The translations under genes and the position numbers were made by a program. Positions 19,819 to 30,759 of a stretch of 64,000 bases of DNA are shown piece by piece. Source of the stretch: Leishmania infantum JPCM5 (Eukaryota > Euglenozoa > Kinetoplastea > Trypanosomatida > Trypanosomatidae); contig NC_009408.2 in the NCBI RefSeq assembly GCF_000002875.2, forward strand, positions 647,501-711,500. The letters run 5' to 3'. The stretch's first letter is position 1. Each line of letters opens with the position of its first letter. The notes under the pieces are model-generated. The model searched no databases, was not told the DNA's origin, and worked only from the letters and a program-made list of their open reading frames with translations.

Positions 19819-22800
19819 GTCGCTGAAAGAGGATGGGTAGGAGGAGGATTCAGCACGAGTGCACAGAAAAGGGATGGTGGGGAGGGGGAGGAGAGGAGGC
19901 GGCGGTGGCAGGAGTAAGTGGACGACAAGGGCAGACACAAAAACAAAAAATGAGAGGGCGCGTCTGTCTGCCCTTCTGCCTGCTTGTGTGCGCGAATGGA
20001 AGGACAGGTCGGGAACAGGGAAAAGAGGCGAGATGGCGAAGGAACAGCACCCCCCCTGTGTGTGTGTGTGTGTGTGTGTGTCTGAGTGCGTCTCTGGAAG
20101 AGGGGGTGAGAGGGGGGCGTTTGTGTGCTCGCTTCTCCTGCTCTGCCTGTGTACGTATCTGAAGGTCTGTGGCGGGCCTCACGGTGCAAGAGCAGAGAGA
20201 GGGAGACACCGGCGGCTTTGAATGGGGCCTGTTGGAAGCGAAATGCGAGCGAGAGAAGGGCTTATAAGTGAGCGAGGTTGGGTGAGGGGGCGGGCACACA
20301 CGCCAACGTACGAAGCTGTGTTAGTGCGCGCGGCTGTGCACGGACGCGCGTGCGTGTATCGGCGTTTGGTGAAGGAAAGCGACGGTCGCTGCGTATGGCT
20401 GAATGGCGCGCACTGCGACGGTGTTGATGGAGCGCGACGCAGATGGAGAGGCCTCGGGCACCGACACACAGGCACGCAGAGAATACGTGTCGAAGAAAGA
20501 AGAGAGGCGTGCCGCGAAGAAACAAAACGTAAAGAATGACGGCTGAGAAGCCCTTTTAGTGGTTGTGGCAGGCTGGGAGTGCGGAGGGGGGTGATCGGTT
20601 GACGAGGGAATGACGACTTGCACACACACACACCTGCACCGTCACCAGACGCCGAAACAATGAACACAATAACAGCACTGGTGTACCGCTGTGCCTACCG
20701 CTCGTGCAAGCCGTTTCGAGTGCGTCGATGGATGGGTTTAGAGGTATGTGCATGTGGGCATGGAGCACAGGCGATGAAAGAAGGTGTGGAGAGGGAGGCG
20801 ATAGAGAAAGCAGAGCAGAGCAGGGCATAGCAAAGAATGGAGGAAGTGGGGTGTTGGGCATCTAGGGTTCGATGGAAGCGCCAACCTATGGTACAGGGTG
20901 CCTTCGGGGATGGAGACGGAGCCGGAGGGGTGTGCACGCACGCGCGCACGACCATCTGCTTGCAGTTCGATGGAGAGAGAGGGAGAGCAGATACAGGCCT
21001 GTTCGTGGGAGCGGCGCAAATACCGTGTGCATGTATGTGTGTGTGTGTCGATAAGCTTTCCATACGCCGATGGACAGGAGGCGTACGTTGACACCGAATG
21101 GAGATCCTAAGATAGACACCGGCACAACCCCAACCACGAAACAATCGAAAAGAAAAGGGCAGCACAAAGGGCGCGTGAGAGCGCAGCGCATGCAAGCATG
21201 CGAGAGGGAGTGGTGGCGGTGTTGGTGGTGGTGGTGGGGGGAGCACAAGAAGAACAACATGCCGTTGTGTTGGCAATGGCGACGAGCAGAGATGAGGGTG
21301 ACGAAGACGGCGCAAGCGACACACACACACACACACATACACACACATACACACACAGACAACGCGCGTAAGGACAGCCAACGATACTCGCACACTTTTG
21401 CGCGAGCAAACCACAACGAAAGCGAAGAGCAGAGGATCCCATGCTCTTCCGTTTGTGTGGACCCCGTAGGAAGAGGGGAGAGGGGACGAGGGGAAGGCAA
21501 AGAGCCAGCGAGATACAGCGAAGCTAAAGAAAATCAAACAAGGGGGGGGGGAACAACACCGAGCACACCGCGGCGAGGGCGAGGGTGAGGGATGAGGGCG
21601 TGACAGAGGTGTCTTGCCTCTGCGCCTAAGTGTGTGTCTGTGAGCCGGAGAATAGGCGAGCATGTGCGAGCGGAGGGGCGGGGGAGGGGGAGGGGGAGAG
21701 AATCACGCACACAGACCACCACCACCAACACCAAGAGGAAGGGGGGGGGGCATGACACCATCGCGGGTTTCTTTGCGCCGATGGCCGCTAGCCGTTGCTC
21801 CGCTCATTTTCTTTTTTTGGTTCGTGTGCTGTGTATGCGCCCGCATCGGAGTGGGAAGCAATCGACGAAGGGGGCGGGAGCAGGGAAGGCACCGAGTGCG
21901 CGCGTGTGTGTGTGTGCTTGTGGTAGCGTGAGTGGAAGAGAGCCTAGATGAAAACAGTCACTTTACAGTATCGACTGCAATCTTTCAAGGAGGGGGGGGC
22001 AGCGCACCAACAATGGACACAGACACAGGCCACTCACTCTCCTGCAGCAACAACAACACGAACATCCGCACATATTGGCACACACCTATACACACACACA
22101 CACACGAGAGCAAATAAACACGACCACTGCCCACGTACGTCGGATCAGCCGTGGAGACGTTGAAACGTGATAGATCCACACACCCGGACACATAGACACG
22201 CGTGCACTCGCGCGAGTATGCGCCATACAAAGACACATCATTGTTGTTGCGGTTCGCGATTCACGTACCTAAGCCTCGGGAAAAGGCGAAAGGGACTGGG
22301 AGGAGGGGGGAAGCACTCACGTATACACACAAGAACGGTTGTACGTGCGTCTGTCTCTCACCAGGCAGACGCGCGTGCTGCGTGATTAATTCCACGTCTT
22401 GCGTCAGGCAAACATACGCGCACACAAACGAAAACAAAAGAACAACAACAACAAAAAAAGGATGTGCGTGTGCGTGGGGATGGGCGCGGAGAGGCAAACA
22501 AACTAGACGAGCGAAGGGGCGCGCGCAACGAAGGGGGAGGGAGGGAGGGGGATGGGCGGAGCTCAACTGCGGAGCGTACACATGGAGAAACACACACACA
22601 CACACAAAGAAATAGTGCTGCATGCATCCACTCTCGCAATAACAGCTGTGCCTGTACACCCATGCGCACATCAAAGAAGACGAAGAAAAACCAATCAACG
22701 AGCGAAACAACCGAAGACAACCTGAAAAGACCTCAGCCACATGGAGTGGGAGGGGGAGGGAGACGTAGCGCACATGCCCACAGAGGGGAAGGGGGCGAGA

Positions 22801-23392
22801 ATGCAGTGTGTGCGGTGGTGGAGCAAATGATTGTAAAGAAAATGAAACCAAAGACAACAGCACACGGAAATCATGGGCACCTCCCCGGCACAGACACAAA
22901 TGCATGCGGCAAGCAGAGCTCCAGAAGAAAGGAAAGAAGGGGGGAGGGAAAGCCAGAATGAAGGGGTGCGAGCGAAAAGCAGACACGCGCACGCACACCG
23001 AAAGGCAGATGAGTTACGCACAAAAAAATGCCGACATACCTTTACACATGCATATGTGTATATATGTGTGCGTGCTTGTGTGCGCAACGGGATGGGGGCA
23101 CACAGAGCGAGGGCCGCAATACATAGACCCCTTTGAGAGAGTCCAACAGCCCACACGTGCTGGCGAATTTAGTTTCCACACGAACACGAGTGGCGAGCGA
23201 GCGAGAGAGTTTGGAGGGGCGGGAGTGGGGACGAGAAGAGGAGAAGTAGAAAGAGAGAGAGAGCAACGATGACAATACCCTATGATTTCCCTTCCCTCGA
23301 CAGGCATGCGCACACGCCATGCAAATTCGTCGGTGTTTCGTCCTCTCTTCGATTCTCCCTCAGTCTGTCCTTCGCTACAGTCTGTGACCTAA
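19819..23392. other. 3.6-kb region without a recognisable gene
   Basis: Upstream leader of CDC20 (purine-rich plus-strand tract at 19830-19915) and the very long 3' UTR zone of the kinase gene. Rich in microsatellites (GT at 20057-20081, interrupted CA at 21319-21359, CA at 22089-22105), A-rich blocks (22435-22458) and G runs (21541-21551, 21741-21750). Open frames on the minus strand up to 322 codons translate to Cys/Val, His/Thr and Pro/Leu repeats typical of dinucleotide and pyrimidine tracts; I reject them as genes. Confidence 0.6.
20057..20081. repeat. (TG)12 microsatellite
   Basis: 25-base uninterrupted TG run following a short C run, in the 5' leader zone of the CDC20-like gene. Confidence 0.95.
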
Positions 23393-26300
23393 TCACGCGT
23401 AGAGGCTTCGCATTGTGCTGACGATGAGCTCCGCCTGCTCGGCGTCCAGCTGCTCCGGGTCGCCGCCGCGGAGGCGTGTGAGACAGGTGCTTATGGCCGC
23501 GACAATGTTCGTGCGCACGGCGCACGAGGTGCCGCTCGAGACGACGACGACCAGTACCGGGATATTGGCGGAGAGCGAGTCGTACAGGTACGACACGAGG
23601 CTGTGATAGCCGCCCTCCTCTTCGTTTTCGTCGTCTGTGACAAAGAAGTACGACTCAACGTAGTTGCGCGCCGCCTTCCCGACGATCGGCGGCAGCGCCT
23701 CGCTCGGGATCGCCTCCGCCGGTGCGCTCAACGAGAAGGGTGCCTCGACCGCTAATTGCTGTCGCTGCTCTCGGCAGTCCTGCAGTGCCTTGGAGAGGGC
23801 CGCGAAATACACCTCCAACTCTTCGCTAAGAAAGAGCCCGTTGGGGAACCGCGGGTCAGCGCACTGGCACAGCACCACGCGACGCGTCTGGCACAGACGC
23901 AGCGTCTGCACGCGGTAGATGGCCACGTTGTTGACTGCTAGCCACACGGCCGGCTCTACGCTGGGGATGCGCACGGGGAAGCTGTCGTCCCACACAATCA
24001 CGGCAGGAAGGCGGCTCTGCCCCCCTGTTGCTGCCGCCGCTGTGGATGTCGTTGGCTTGCTGTCGGCTTGCATGTGCGTGTCCCACTGCTCCATGAGGGC
24101 GGGTATGGCGTCGAGTACGAGCTGCAACTTATGCGTTGTCTCCAGAGCATCGGGCAGGCGTTCAAGGGGGTTGCCGCTCAGCCGAACGTGCCGCAGGCAC
24201 GGCGCCGCTAGGACAGACACCACCTTGCTACGGCTGCTGCCACCGCGACCAGGCAGGCTTGTCTGTGTGATCGAGGACGACACAACAGAAGCATCAGGCA
24301 CCGCTACCATGTTCGACCCCATGCACGTCGCTGTGGCTGACGTCGGAACTCTGAATGTGACAGGGGACGGCTCTACGACAGTGATGGTTGTAGTCCCCAC
24401 GCTGGTTATGAGGTTGTGGTGCAAGCTCAGCCGCTCCAGGAACAGCGCCTTCGTAACGAGCGAGCCGGGGATGGAGTCGATGCGGTTGTGCGAGAGGTCG
24501 AGCCGCACGAGGCGTGGTGCCGCCAGGACCTCTTGCGGAATCGCTTCAAGCCGGTTGAAGGTGACGGCAATGTCCATCAGCATCGAAAAGGTGGAGAGGC
24601 GCAGCGGCGCAAGGCGCACGAGTGCATTGTGACTCAGCCGCATTTCGGCAGTCACCTGGTGGAGCCTGTTCAGCTTCTCCAGCGTGGCGGGGGCGGTGAG
24701 AGTGACCTGCGCCAACTCCAACTTGGGCTCCTGCGTGAAGAGATGATGCTCTACGGCTTCTTCCACCGCCGCCGCCGCCGCCGCCTCCTCTTTGTGACCG
24801 GCGCGACCGCCCACCCAGAGGCGGCCAGCGCCCTCTTCGTCCTCTCCGTCGCTGCCGCTACCGTCGCTGCCACCGTATACGTCGCGGCTGTTCATGACGT
24901 ATGCGCTGCTCTTCTCCGCGCCAGCACTACCACCGCCAACCTGGTCGCCGGTGCCGCTGTGGCGCGCCGTCTCCACCTCCTTCCTGCGCACGCGGCGCAA
25001 CGCGCGCACACCGTGGAAGCAGTCTTTAAGGTTCTTGCCCCGATGCACCGACTCTAGCGCCTTGTCGTACAGCTCGGCAAGCGATGGGAGCTGCTGCTGC
25101 TGTGGCTGCGCTGCTGCGCTCCCACCGCTGGTGGCGAGCACCGCGAAGATGGACCGTGGGGCGGTGCCAGGTACCGCGCCATGCACGTCAACGTGGCACT
25201 CCGCGAAGAACGGATGCCGCGTCGCCGCAGGCAGCAGCAGTCGCTTGCTCAAATCCTTCTCCAGCATCTGTGCCAGCAAGTCGCAAAGAGGCTCATCGCC
25301 GATTTTCGGAATGGGGACGGGGCTCTTGCTCATCAGCAGCGATCGATGCTGCACGAAGGACGTGGTCGACACCGGCAGCGTACCGCACGCCATCTCGTAC
25401 ACTGTGAGCGCAAAGGCCCAGCTGTCGACCACTTCACCGGACACCTCCTCGCCACGCACCTGCTCTGGACAGCTAAACGCCGGCGTCCCTTCCGCCAGCT
25501 TTGTGCGGATTTGGCTGTTGCAGGTCCCGAAGTCAGCGATCTTGACAACGCTGTCACGGTTGACCAGGCAGTTTGCCGGCTTGATGTCGCGGTGGTAGAG
25601 AAACTCGGAGTGCAGGTGCAGCAGCCCACGAAGGATGTCGGCGCCGTACTGGCGCACCTGCTCGAGAGGCAGCGCCGGGTCACCGAGCACGTGCACAGGA
25701 CCCTTCTCGCAGTACTCCATGATGATGTACACCTTCTGCGAGTCGACATCCTCAATCACCTCCTTCAGCTTCACCACGTTGGGGTGGCCAATGAACTTCA
25801 TGACGGCAATCTCCCTCAGAAGGTCATCTTCGCTTATGCCTGCCATGGCGGACTTGACCCGGCTGCGGCCGAGGGTGATGCCGGACATCGCCGCTTTCTT
25901 CTGACGCCGCAGTATCTTCAGCGCGAAGAGCTCCTGAGTGTGAACGTGCTGTACCAGCTTCACCTTCGCGTACGAGCCATGCCCGATCTGCCGCACCACG
26001 ACGTAGTCGTTGATGACCTTGTTACCGCCGCTGTTGCGCGTCTTGGTGACAACAGCCCCCTCGTGCACCGAGTTAGAGCGCGACTTGCGTTGGAAGCGCT
26101 TCAGCTCGTGCTCGTGTGGCGGCATCGGGCCGGATGCTAGCACGAGAGCGGCGGACTCGATCGGTAATGGCTTGCAGCTAGCCTGTTCCTCCCTCGTCGC
26201 AGCCATCGCTGCTGACAGGGATGATGCCCGCTCCATGGCATTCCCTGGCTCCTCATGCTGAATAAAGCACTCCTGGCATACAATGTAGTCGCACTGGTCA

Positions 26301-27736
26301 CAGCGGTACACCGGCTCGACATCATCGATGACGCGCTTACACTTGAAGCAGGGGTTGTAGAATAGGCTGCTCACGCCGCCATCGCCGGACAGGGAGAAGA
26401 TGGAGTCGCCTCCGAAGGTGCGGCTGGAGTTGTAGTGGTTGTCCTGCATGTACAGAATCGCGTGTGTCGGGTCGTGCACGGCGCACACCGCCTCGAGGTC
26501 GAAGCGGCAGTTCTCGCAGAGGAAAAAGTCGTCGCATACTTCACAGGCGAAAGCGGCAGTGGCGTTCCGGCAGAGCGCGCACTCGCGAGGCTGATTGCAA
26601 AAGACAGCAAGCCCGTTGCTGTGCCGCTGCTGATCGAATCGCTCCACACACATGTCCCTACCCATGGCGTAGCCGCTCTGTGGCCGACTGCTGCCCCCGC
26701 CGGTGGCGAGGCCGCCAAATACATGCGATCCCCCTAGGATATCTCGGCCAAAGTCGCTGCCACTGGAGAGGACGTGCGGGTTGTTGGGGGTGTCGGCCAG
26801 ACTCAGGAGACTGACCGTGCTCTGCGAACGTTTTCGGGAGAGGTCGATCCATTTCGGGGACTTGCTGCGCCACCCGCCTCCAACACCGATGCCAAAGCTG
26901 CCTGACGGCGCCATCATTCCGCGAGTAACACTGCACGGTCCGGACTCCGTTGTCGTCGAGTCCGGAATGCCGCGGCCCCTTGGCGTGTTGTCCTCCTCAT
27001 CCCACTCGATGCTGAAGCCTCCATCGTTCACGTGGGGCGTCTCGATTTGGTGCTGCTCCTGCGACGGCAGCGCGACAGCGCCTGAGGCGGATGCGCTGGA
27101 ACCGGCGAAGCTGTTAGCTGGAATACTCAGACGCTGCGGCGGGGAGATGGAGAGACAGGCGGTAGGGATGGTAGCGGCTGTCGGGAGCGCCCGCGTCTGC
27201 GTAAGCTGGAGCGGTGTCTCCTTGGCATCAGGAGGAGCGGGAGACATCGTTGTGAAGCTCGAGTGGCCATGGCTGCCATCGCTCAGTCGCCGCTGCATAG
27301 CCGTGAAGGAGGAGGGGCTAGCCGTGATAGAGTTACGCTTTCTTTCACCGGAGTCGCCGGCCTGCGTGTGGCTACCAACGTTCAACAGAGTGCGCTGCGG
27401 AAAGGTGAAGCGAGTGCGCGTGCTCTTGTCTGCTGACGGGGGAATGACCACCACTTCATCCTCACCGCCATCGCACTCGTCTTTTCCGAGCTGGTTTGGG
27501 TAGTGGATGGCGCCGATACCTCTGCCGTGCGCCCGCCCCTCCGTGTCGCTGCTGCTCCTGGTGCGACTGGGATTCTCGCTGACCGCGGTACATGCGTCAT
27601 TCGTCTGGTCCTTGTTGCTATTCTGGCGGCCTGAGACGACCTGGTCGCTGGTTCGGCTCGCCGAGTAGACGCTCCTTTTGAGCGGCGCGTCCTCATCTGC
27701 CTCCGGCGAGGCATGCGTGGAGGTGCTACAGCCCAT
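23393..27736 (-). CDS. Zinc-finger / CaMKK-like Ser/Thr kinase / leucine-rich-repeat protein, probably N-myristoylated
   Basis: 1447 residues. MGCSTST at the start is a classic N-myristoylation plus palmitoylation signal. After a Ser-rich region come two Cys-rich zinc-binding modules (about 384-410: CALC, CEVC, CENC; about 464-490: CFKC, CDQC, CQEC). The kinase domain spans about 575-843: glycine loop IGHGSYAKVKLV, the invariant Lys in FALKIL, catalytic YHRDIKPANCLV (about 714), DFG in IADFGTCNS, and activation segment end GTPAFSCPEQ (Cys replaces the Ala of APE). The arginine/serine insert after FALKILRRQ and HPNVVKLKEVIED are reminiscent of CaMKK-family kinases that activate AMPK-type kinases. 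Leucine-rich repeats follow at about 1010-1200 (RLDLSHNRIDSIPGSL, RLSLHHNLITSV). The C-terminal 240 residues are not recognised. Active-site residues are intact, so an active membrane-anchored kinase is expected. Confidence 0.92.
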   Translation of the reverse strand: MGCSTSTHASPEADEDAPLKRSVYSASRTSDQVVSGRQNSNKDQTNDACTAVSENPSRTRSSSDTEGRAHGRGIGAIHYPNQLGKDECDGGEDEVVVIPPSADKSTRTRFTFPQRTLLNVGSHTQAGDSGERKRNSITASPSSFTAMQRRLSDGSHGHSSFTTMSPAPPDAKETPLQLTQTRALPTAATIPTACLSISPPQRLSIPANSFAGSSASASGAVALPSQEQHQIETPHVNDGGFSIEWDEEDNTPRGRGIPDSTTTESGPCSVTRGMMAPSGSFGIGVGGGWRSKSPKWIDLSRKRSQSTVSLLSLADTPNNPHVLSSGSDFGRDILGGSHVFGGLATGGGSSRPQSGYAMGRDMCVERFDQQRHSNGLAVFCNQPRECALCRNATAAFACEVCDDFFLCENCRFDLEAVCAVHDPTHAILYMQDNHYNSSRTFGGDSIFSLSGDGGVSSLFYNPCFKCKRVIDDVEPVYRCDQCDYIVCQECFIQHEEPGNAMERASSLSAAMAATREEQASCKPLPIESAALVLASGPMPPHEHELKRFQRKSRSNSVHEGAVVTKTRNSGGNKVINDYVVVRQIGHGSYAKVKLVQHVHTQELFALKILRRQKKAAMSGITLGRSRVKSAMAGISEDDLLREIAVMKFIGHPNVVKLKEVIEDVDSQKVYIIMEYCEKGPVHVLGDPALPLEQVRQYGADILRGLLHLHSEFLYHRDIKPANCLVNRDSVVKIADFGTCNSQIRTKLAEGTPAFSCPEQVRGEEVSGEVVDSWAFALTVYEMACGTLPVSTTSFVQHRSLLMSKSPVPIPKIGDEPLCDLLAQMLEKDLSKRLLLPAATRHPFFAECHVDVHGAVPGTAPRSIFAVLATSGGSAAAQPQQQQLPSLAELYDKALESVHRGKNLKDCFHGVRALRRVRRKEVETARHSGTGDQVGGGSAGAEKSSAYVMNSRDVYGGSDGSGSDGEDEEGAGRLWVGGRAGHKEEAAAAAAVEEAVEHHLFTQEPKLELAQVTLTAPATLEKLNRLHQVTAEMRLSHNALVRLAPLRLSTFSMLMDIAVTFNRLEAIPQEVLAAPRLVRLDLSHNRIDSIPGSLVTKALFLERLSLHHNLITSVGTTTITVVEPSPVTFRVPTSATATCMGSNMVAVPDASVVSSSITQTSLPGRGGSSRSKVVSVLAAPCLRHVRLSGNPLERLPDALETTHKLQLVLDAIPALMEQWDTHMQADSKPTTSTAAAATGGQSRLPAVIVWDDSFPVRIPSVEPAVWLAVNNVAIYRVQTLRLCQTRRVVLCQCADPRFPNGLFLSEELEVYFAALSKALQDCREQRQQLAVEAPFSLSAPAEAIPSEALPPIVGKAARNYVESYFFVTDDENEEEGGYHSLVSYLYDSLSANIPVLVVVVSSGTSCAVRTNIVAAISTCLTRLRGGDPEQLDAEQAELIVSTMRSLYA

Positions 27737-28757
27737 TCTTCTTCTGCCTCTCTTTGCTCGCGTAGAATGCGGAGTCTATGGGGGAGGAGAAGTGGGGTGG
27801 AGGCTAGATGATCTGCGCACACGAATCCACACAAGTTCAAGCCCTCGCCCGCGTGCGTGGCGGAGCGGGAGCAGAGGCTAGCAGGGGAGGGGAGGGGGCA
27901 GATACCCGCTTACGTCCCTGAAAGTTTCCTTATCGGTTACTGTGAGTGCCTCTTCCCCTCCTCCCGATGCGACTGTCCTCAGTTTTGTTATTCGTCGTAG
28001 TCTCCCCTTGTAGGGGGAGCGAACCAGCCGGGTATGAGGGGGTGCTGTATGTGTGTGTGTTGGTGTGCCGGCTTACGCTTGTGAGGTTGTGCCGGTGCGC
28101 TTGCCTGGGCTAATATCGCTTTTTGTTTTGTCCTTTGCTATTCCCCCCTTTCGTGTGCGTGTGCGGGTGGCGCATCGATTCTCTTCTTTTCGGCGCTGCA
28201 GATGTATGCGTGTGTGTGTGGTGGGGACAGGGCCGAGGGGAGGGGGATTGAGAGGCAGAGGGAGGACGTGCATGGGGGCGTGTGGTCGCAGTTGGGGGTG
28301 GGTTGAGGGGCAAGTCATCGTCATCGAGCATGCACATGTAACGGGGCGCATGCGTATACTTGTCAGCGAGGGCGATCGCGGAAGCAGCGCGGGCCACTTC
28401 TTTCCTCCAGCCGTACTCCCCTCCCCTCTTTCCCCTCCGTCGCCAACGGCTGCGCAGGCAATCCATGGGTTTCTGTCCCTACGCTTGGTCCAAGTCGGGT
28501 TTGATGGCCATCTTCGACGCAACTTCGCTTCAATCGCGGCACCAGGGGGGGGGGAGGAGCGAACGTGCTGTGCACAAACACGAAACATGTCAGCACAGCA
28601 TCAATCCGTCCGTGCTTGTTCACAGCATCGATACGGACAGCGAGAGAGCGAGGAAGAAGAGTAGATAAGGAAAACATGCTAGAAAACTGATGCTGTTAGG
28701 GAGAGGGAAGGGAGGGAAGAGTCCTCTGTGCATGTGTGTGTGTGTGTGCCCAGCTGC
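27737..28757. other. Intergenic spacer (1 kb)
   Basis: 3' UTR of the IBA57 gene and leader of the kinase. Purine-rich plus strand at 27780-27800 and 27870-27900 gives pyrimidine tracts before the kinase start. Small GT runs (28046-28060, 28206-28220). No gene seen. Confidence 0.5.
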
Positions 28758-29930
28758 TCAGCTGTTGTTCTTCAGGAGCTTCTTCACCTCTTTGCGCGGC
28801 CACCAGTCGGGCAGGTGCGACTGCACCGGCGTGCCATCTTGCAGCTGCAGCCCCGGCACCGTGCGCGTTGCCTTGTCCACGTAGCGCAGACGAAAAAGGC
28901 CAATGCCCACTTGGCCACACACGCCCGTCACCTCACCGATCTTTTCCTTAGCAGCCGAATAGAGGGGCTCCCCTACCTCCACCGGCCGCGTCTTCGTGAC
29001 TGTGCCCTCGTCAGTGATGGCACCCGCCGCCGGTGGGTCCACGCTCGCAGGGCCGAAGTGAAGCGGCACCGTCCGCTTCCGCGTCACGAGCATCACGTGC
29101 GTTCGATGCGTGAGCTCCTGCCCAACGTAGCACCCCTTGTGAAAGCTGACGCCCTTTAGAAAGTCCAAGTTACCTTCGAACGGGAGACTCTTGTTGTGCT
29201 TGAACACATCGGGCCCCTCGCCGATGCCCCGGCTGTACAGGAGTGTTGTATATGGATCTGGAGAGGAGAACGGAGGGGCCCACGTGGCGGGCACGACGCA
29301 CCTCCGCAGAAACCAGCTAGGTGGCGTGACGGCGGCCGGTGGAGAGGAGGAGGGAGGGGCCGCCGTTGCAGATGCCGCTGCCGTATCTACTGAGTCTGAC
29401 GCGGACGTGGAGGAGGAGGAGGGCGGTGGCGGTCGTGTGAATAGCGCATCATTGCGCGGGTCGGGGAAGCACTCTGTGTGCCGCTCCTCCAGCGTCTCTG
29501 GGGACAACGGCGTGACTGAGCTCGCCCTCGCGTCACACCCACTCGCGGAATCACTGCTCCGTTGCGCATCCGCGAACGTCTCCTCCAAGGTGGCCAGCAC
29601 CACAAGCTCTTTGCCGACATCATCGATGTGAACCTTCTTGCGCATCTTCATCTCTGTAAGGTGGTCAAACAACCCAGCTGCGCTTCTCTCATGCACGTCA
29701 ACGAGGATGGAGGCCTGCCCCTCGTGGACCTGCTTGCACTGGTACAAGTGCGCGTCGCACAGAACGCGGCCGGTAAAGTAGAGAAAGCAGCCGTACATGC
29801 TTCCAGCGGGGTGGAGTTCGCGGAGGTCGTTGGTGAAGATGCCTTGCAGAAACTCGTGCGCATCCGTGCCACGCACGCGCAGAATGCGGCGACTCGGCAG
29901 TCGACACACAAATGGCACTAGCGGCTTCAT
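28758..29930 (-). CDS. IBA57: IBA57-like folate-binding iron-sulfur cluster assembly factor
   Basis: 390 residues. The N-terminal segment RILRVRGTDAHEFLQGIFTNDL is the usual opening of the GcvT/YgfZ/IBA57 family, and YFTGRVLCDAHLYQ follows. The signature KGCYVGQELTHRT (around residue 260) holds the conserved Cys of the K-G-C-Y-x-G-Q-E motif that separates IBA57/YgfZ from glycine-cleavage T-protein. IBA57 works with ISCA1/ISCA2 in mitochondria to build [4Fe-4S] clusters for aconitase-like and lipoate enzymes. A Ser/Pro/Ala-rich low-complexity insert occupies about 130-200. No strong presequence is visible beyond a few basic residues, so the start at 29930 could have an upstream alternative, but no upstream in-frame ATG is seen nearby. 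Confidence 0.9.
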   Translation of the reverse strand: MKPLVPFVCRLPSRRILRVRGTDAHEFLQGIFTNDLRELHPAGSMYGCFLYFTGRVLCDAHLYQCKQVHEGQASILVDVHERSAAGLFDHLTEMKMRKKVHIDDVGKELVVLATLEETFADAQRSSDSASGCDARASSVTPLSPETLEERHTECFPDPRNDALFTRPPPPSSSSTSASDSVDTAAASATAAPPSSSPPAAVTPPSWFLRRCVVPATWAPPFSSPDPYTTLLYSRGIGEGPDVFKHNKSLPFEGNLDFLKGVSFHKGCYVGQELTHRTHVMLVTRKRTVPLHFGPASVDPPAAGAITDEGTVTKTRPVEVGEPLYSAAKEKIGEVTGVCGQVGIGLFRLRYVDKATRTVPGLQLQDGTPVQSHLPDWWPRKEVKKLLKNNS

Positions 29931-30759
29931 TCTTACGCCTATGTTGAGCGCGCTACGAGGGAAAAGGGCGCGGCGGAACAGCAGGCGGTATGATGCGCCT
30001 GGACAGGGCTAAGATGTCTCCAACGCCGTCCTCACACGTGCAGAGTGTCCGTGCCTGTATGTGCGTACGTGTAGAGACGGCCCAGGAAAGAAGATAAGAG
30101 CACCCCTGTGAAACCCCGGTAAACCTCTCGTTCAATGGTGCTAGGAGGCAGAAAGGGGGCGGACCGTGCGTGTGTGTTAGGGGGGAGGAGGGGGGGGGAG
30201 AAGGGGAGAAGGGGAGAAGGGGTGAGTACCTCAGAGGGGGTGACGGTGATGGTACAGCGACTGTGTGGCATGCAGAGGCCCACGCACAAACCGGCGCACA
30301 CGCCTTCAGCAGGTGGGATGCCGCCCATCTGTTTGCTTCATCCCGTTGACGATGGCTCTTCTTCTATGTCTGTCGGTGCAGCAACGGTTGGCGCGGAAGA
30401 CGCGGGAAACGAGAGAGCACACATGCAAGACAGATACCCCTCTTCCTCCACTCCCCCAAAAAGGGGCAGGCAGACAACCACAACCCATCATCAACGGCAG
30501 CGCCAACAACGGCGACATCGGCGCGCCCGTTTTTATGCTCTGTTTGCTTGGCCGGCATCGCCTCTCCATAGGGCGCCAGCAGCGGAGGGCGTTGAACTGC
30601 CCAGCTCCCACTTCCGCGTGCCTCCCTTCTCTTCCCTGAGGAGTGGAGGCCGCGGTTGCCGAAAGCCGTGAGAAGGTGCTGCAGCGGGGGGCTCGCATGC
30701 CGCCCTGCTACCATGCTACCCTGTGTCACCTGCCTTCTGCGTCATGAAGAGAAGAGGGG
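29931..30759. other. Intergenic spacer
   Basis: Contains a strong purine block at 30178-30222 (plus strand; pyrimidine tract in the transcript), likely the trans-splicing region for IBA57. The remainder is the 3' UTR of the SET gene. No gene seen. Confidence 0.55.

Noticed and set aside
19819..19938. Upstream 40 codons of the CDC20 frame as part of the protein
   Set aside because: Leu/Pro run with leader-like composition; the ATG at 19818 gives a normal-looking N-terminus.
20695..21663. 322-codon minus-strand frame
   Set aside because: Translation is Cys/Val, Pro/Ser and His repeats produced by GT and pyrimidine tracts; no domain.
22261..22998. 245-codon minus-strand frame
   Set aside because: Cys/Val/Phe-rich repeats, no domain; typical spacer translation.
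25181..26140. 319-codon open frame on the plus strand
   Set aside because: Antisense shadow of the kinase domain, which has intact catalytic motifs.
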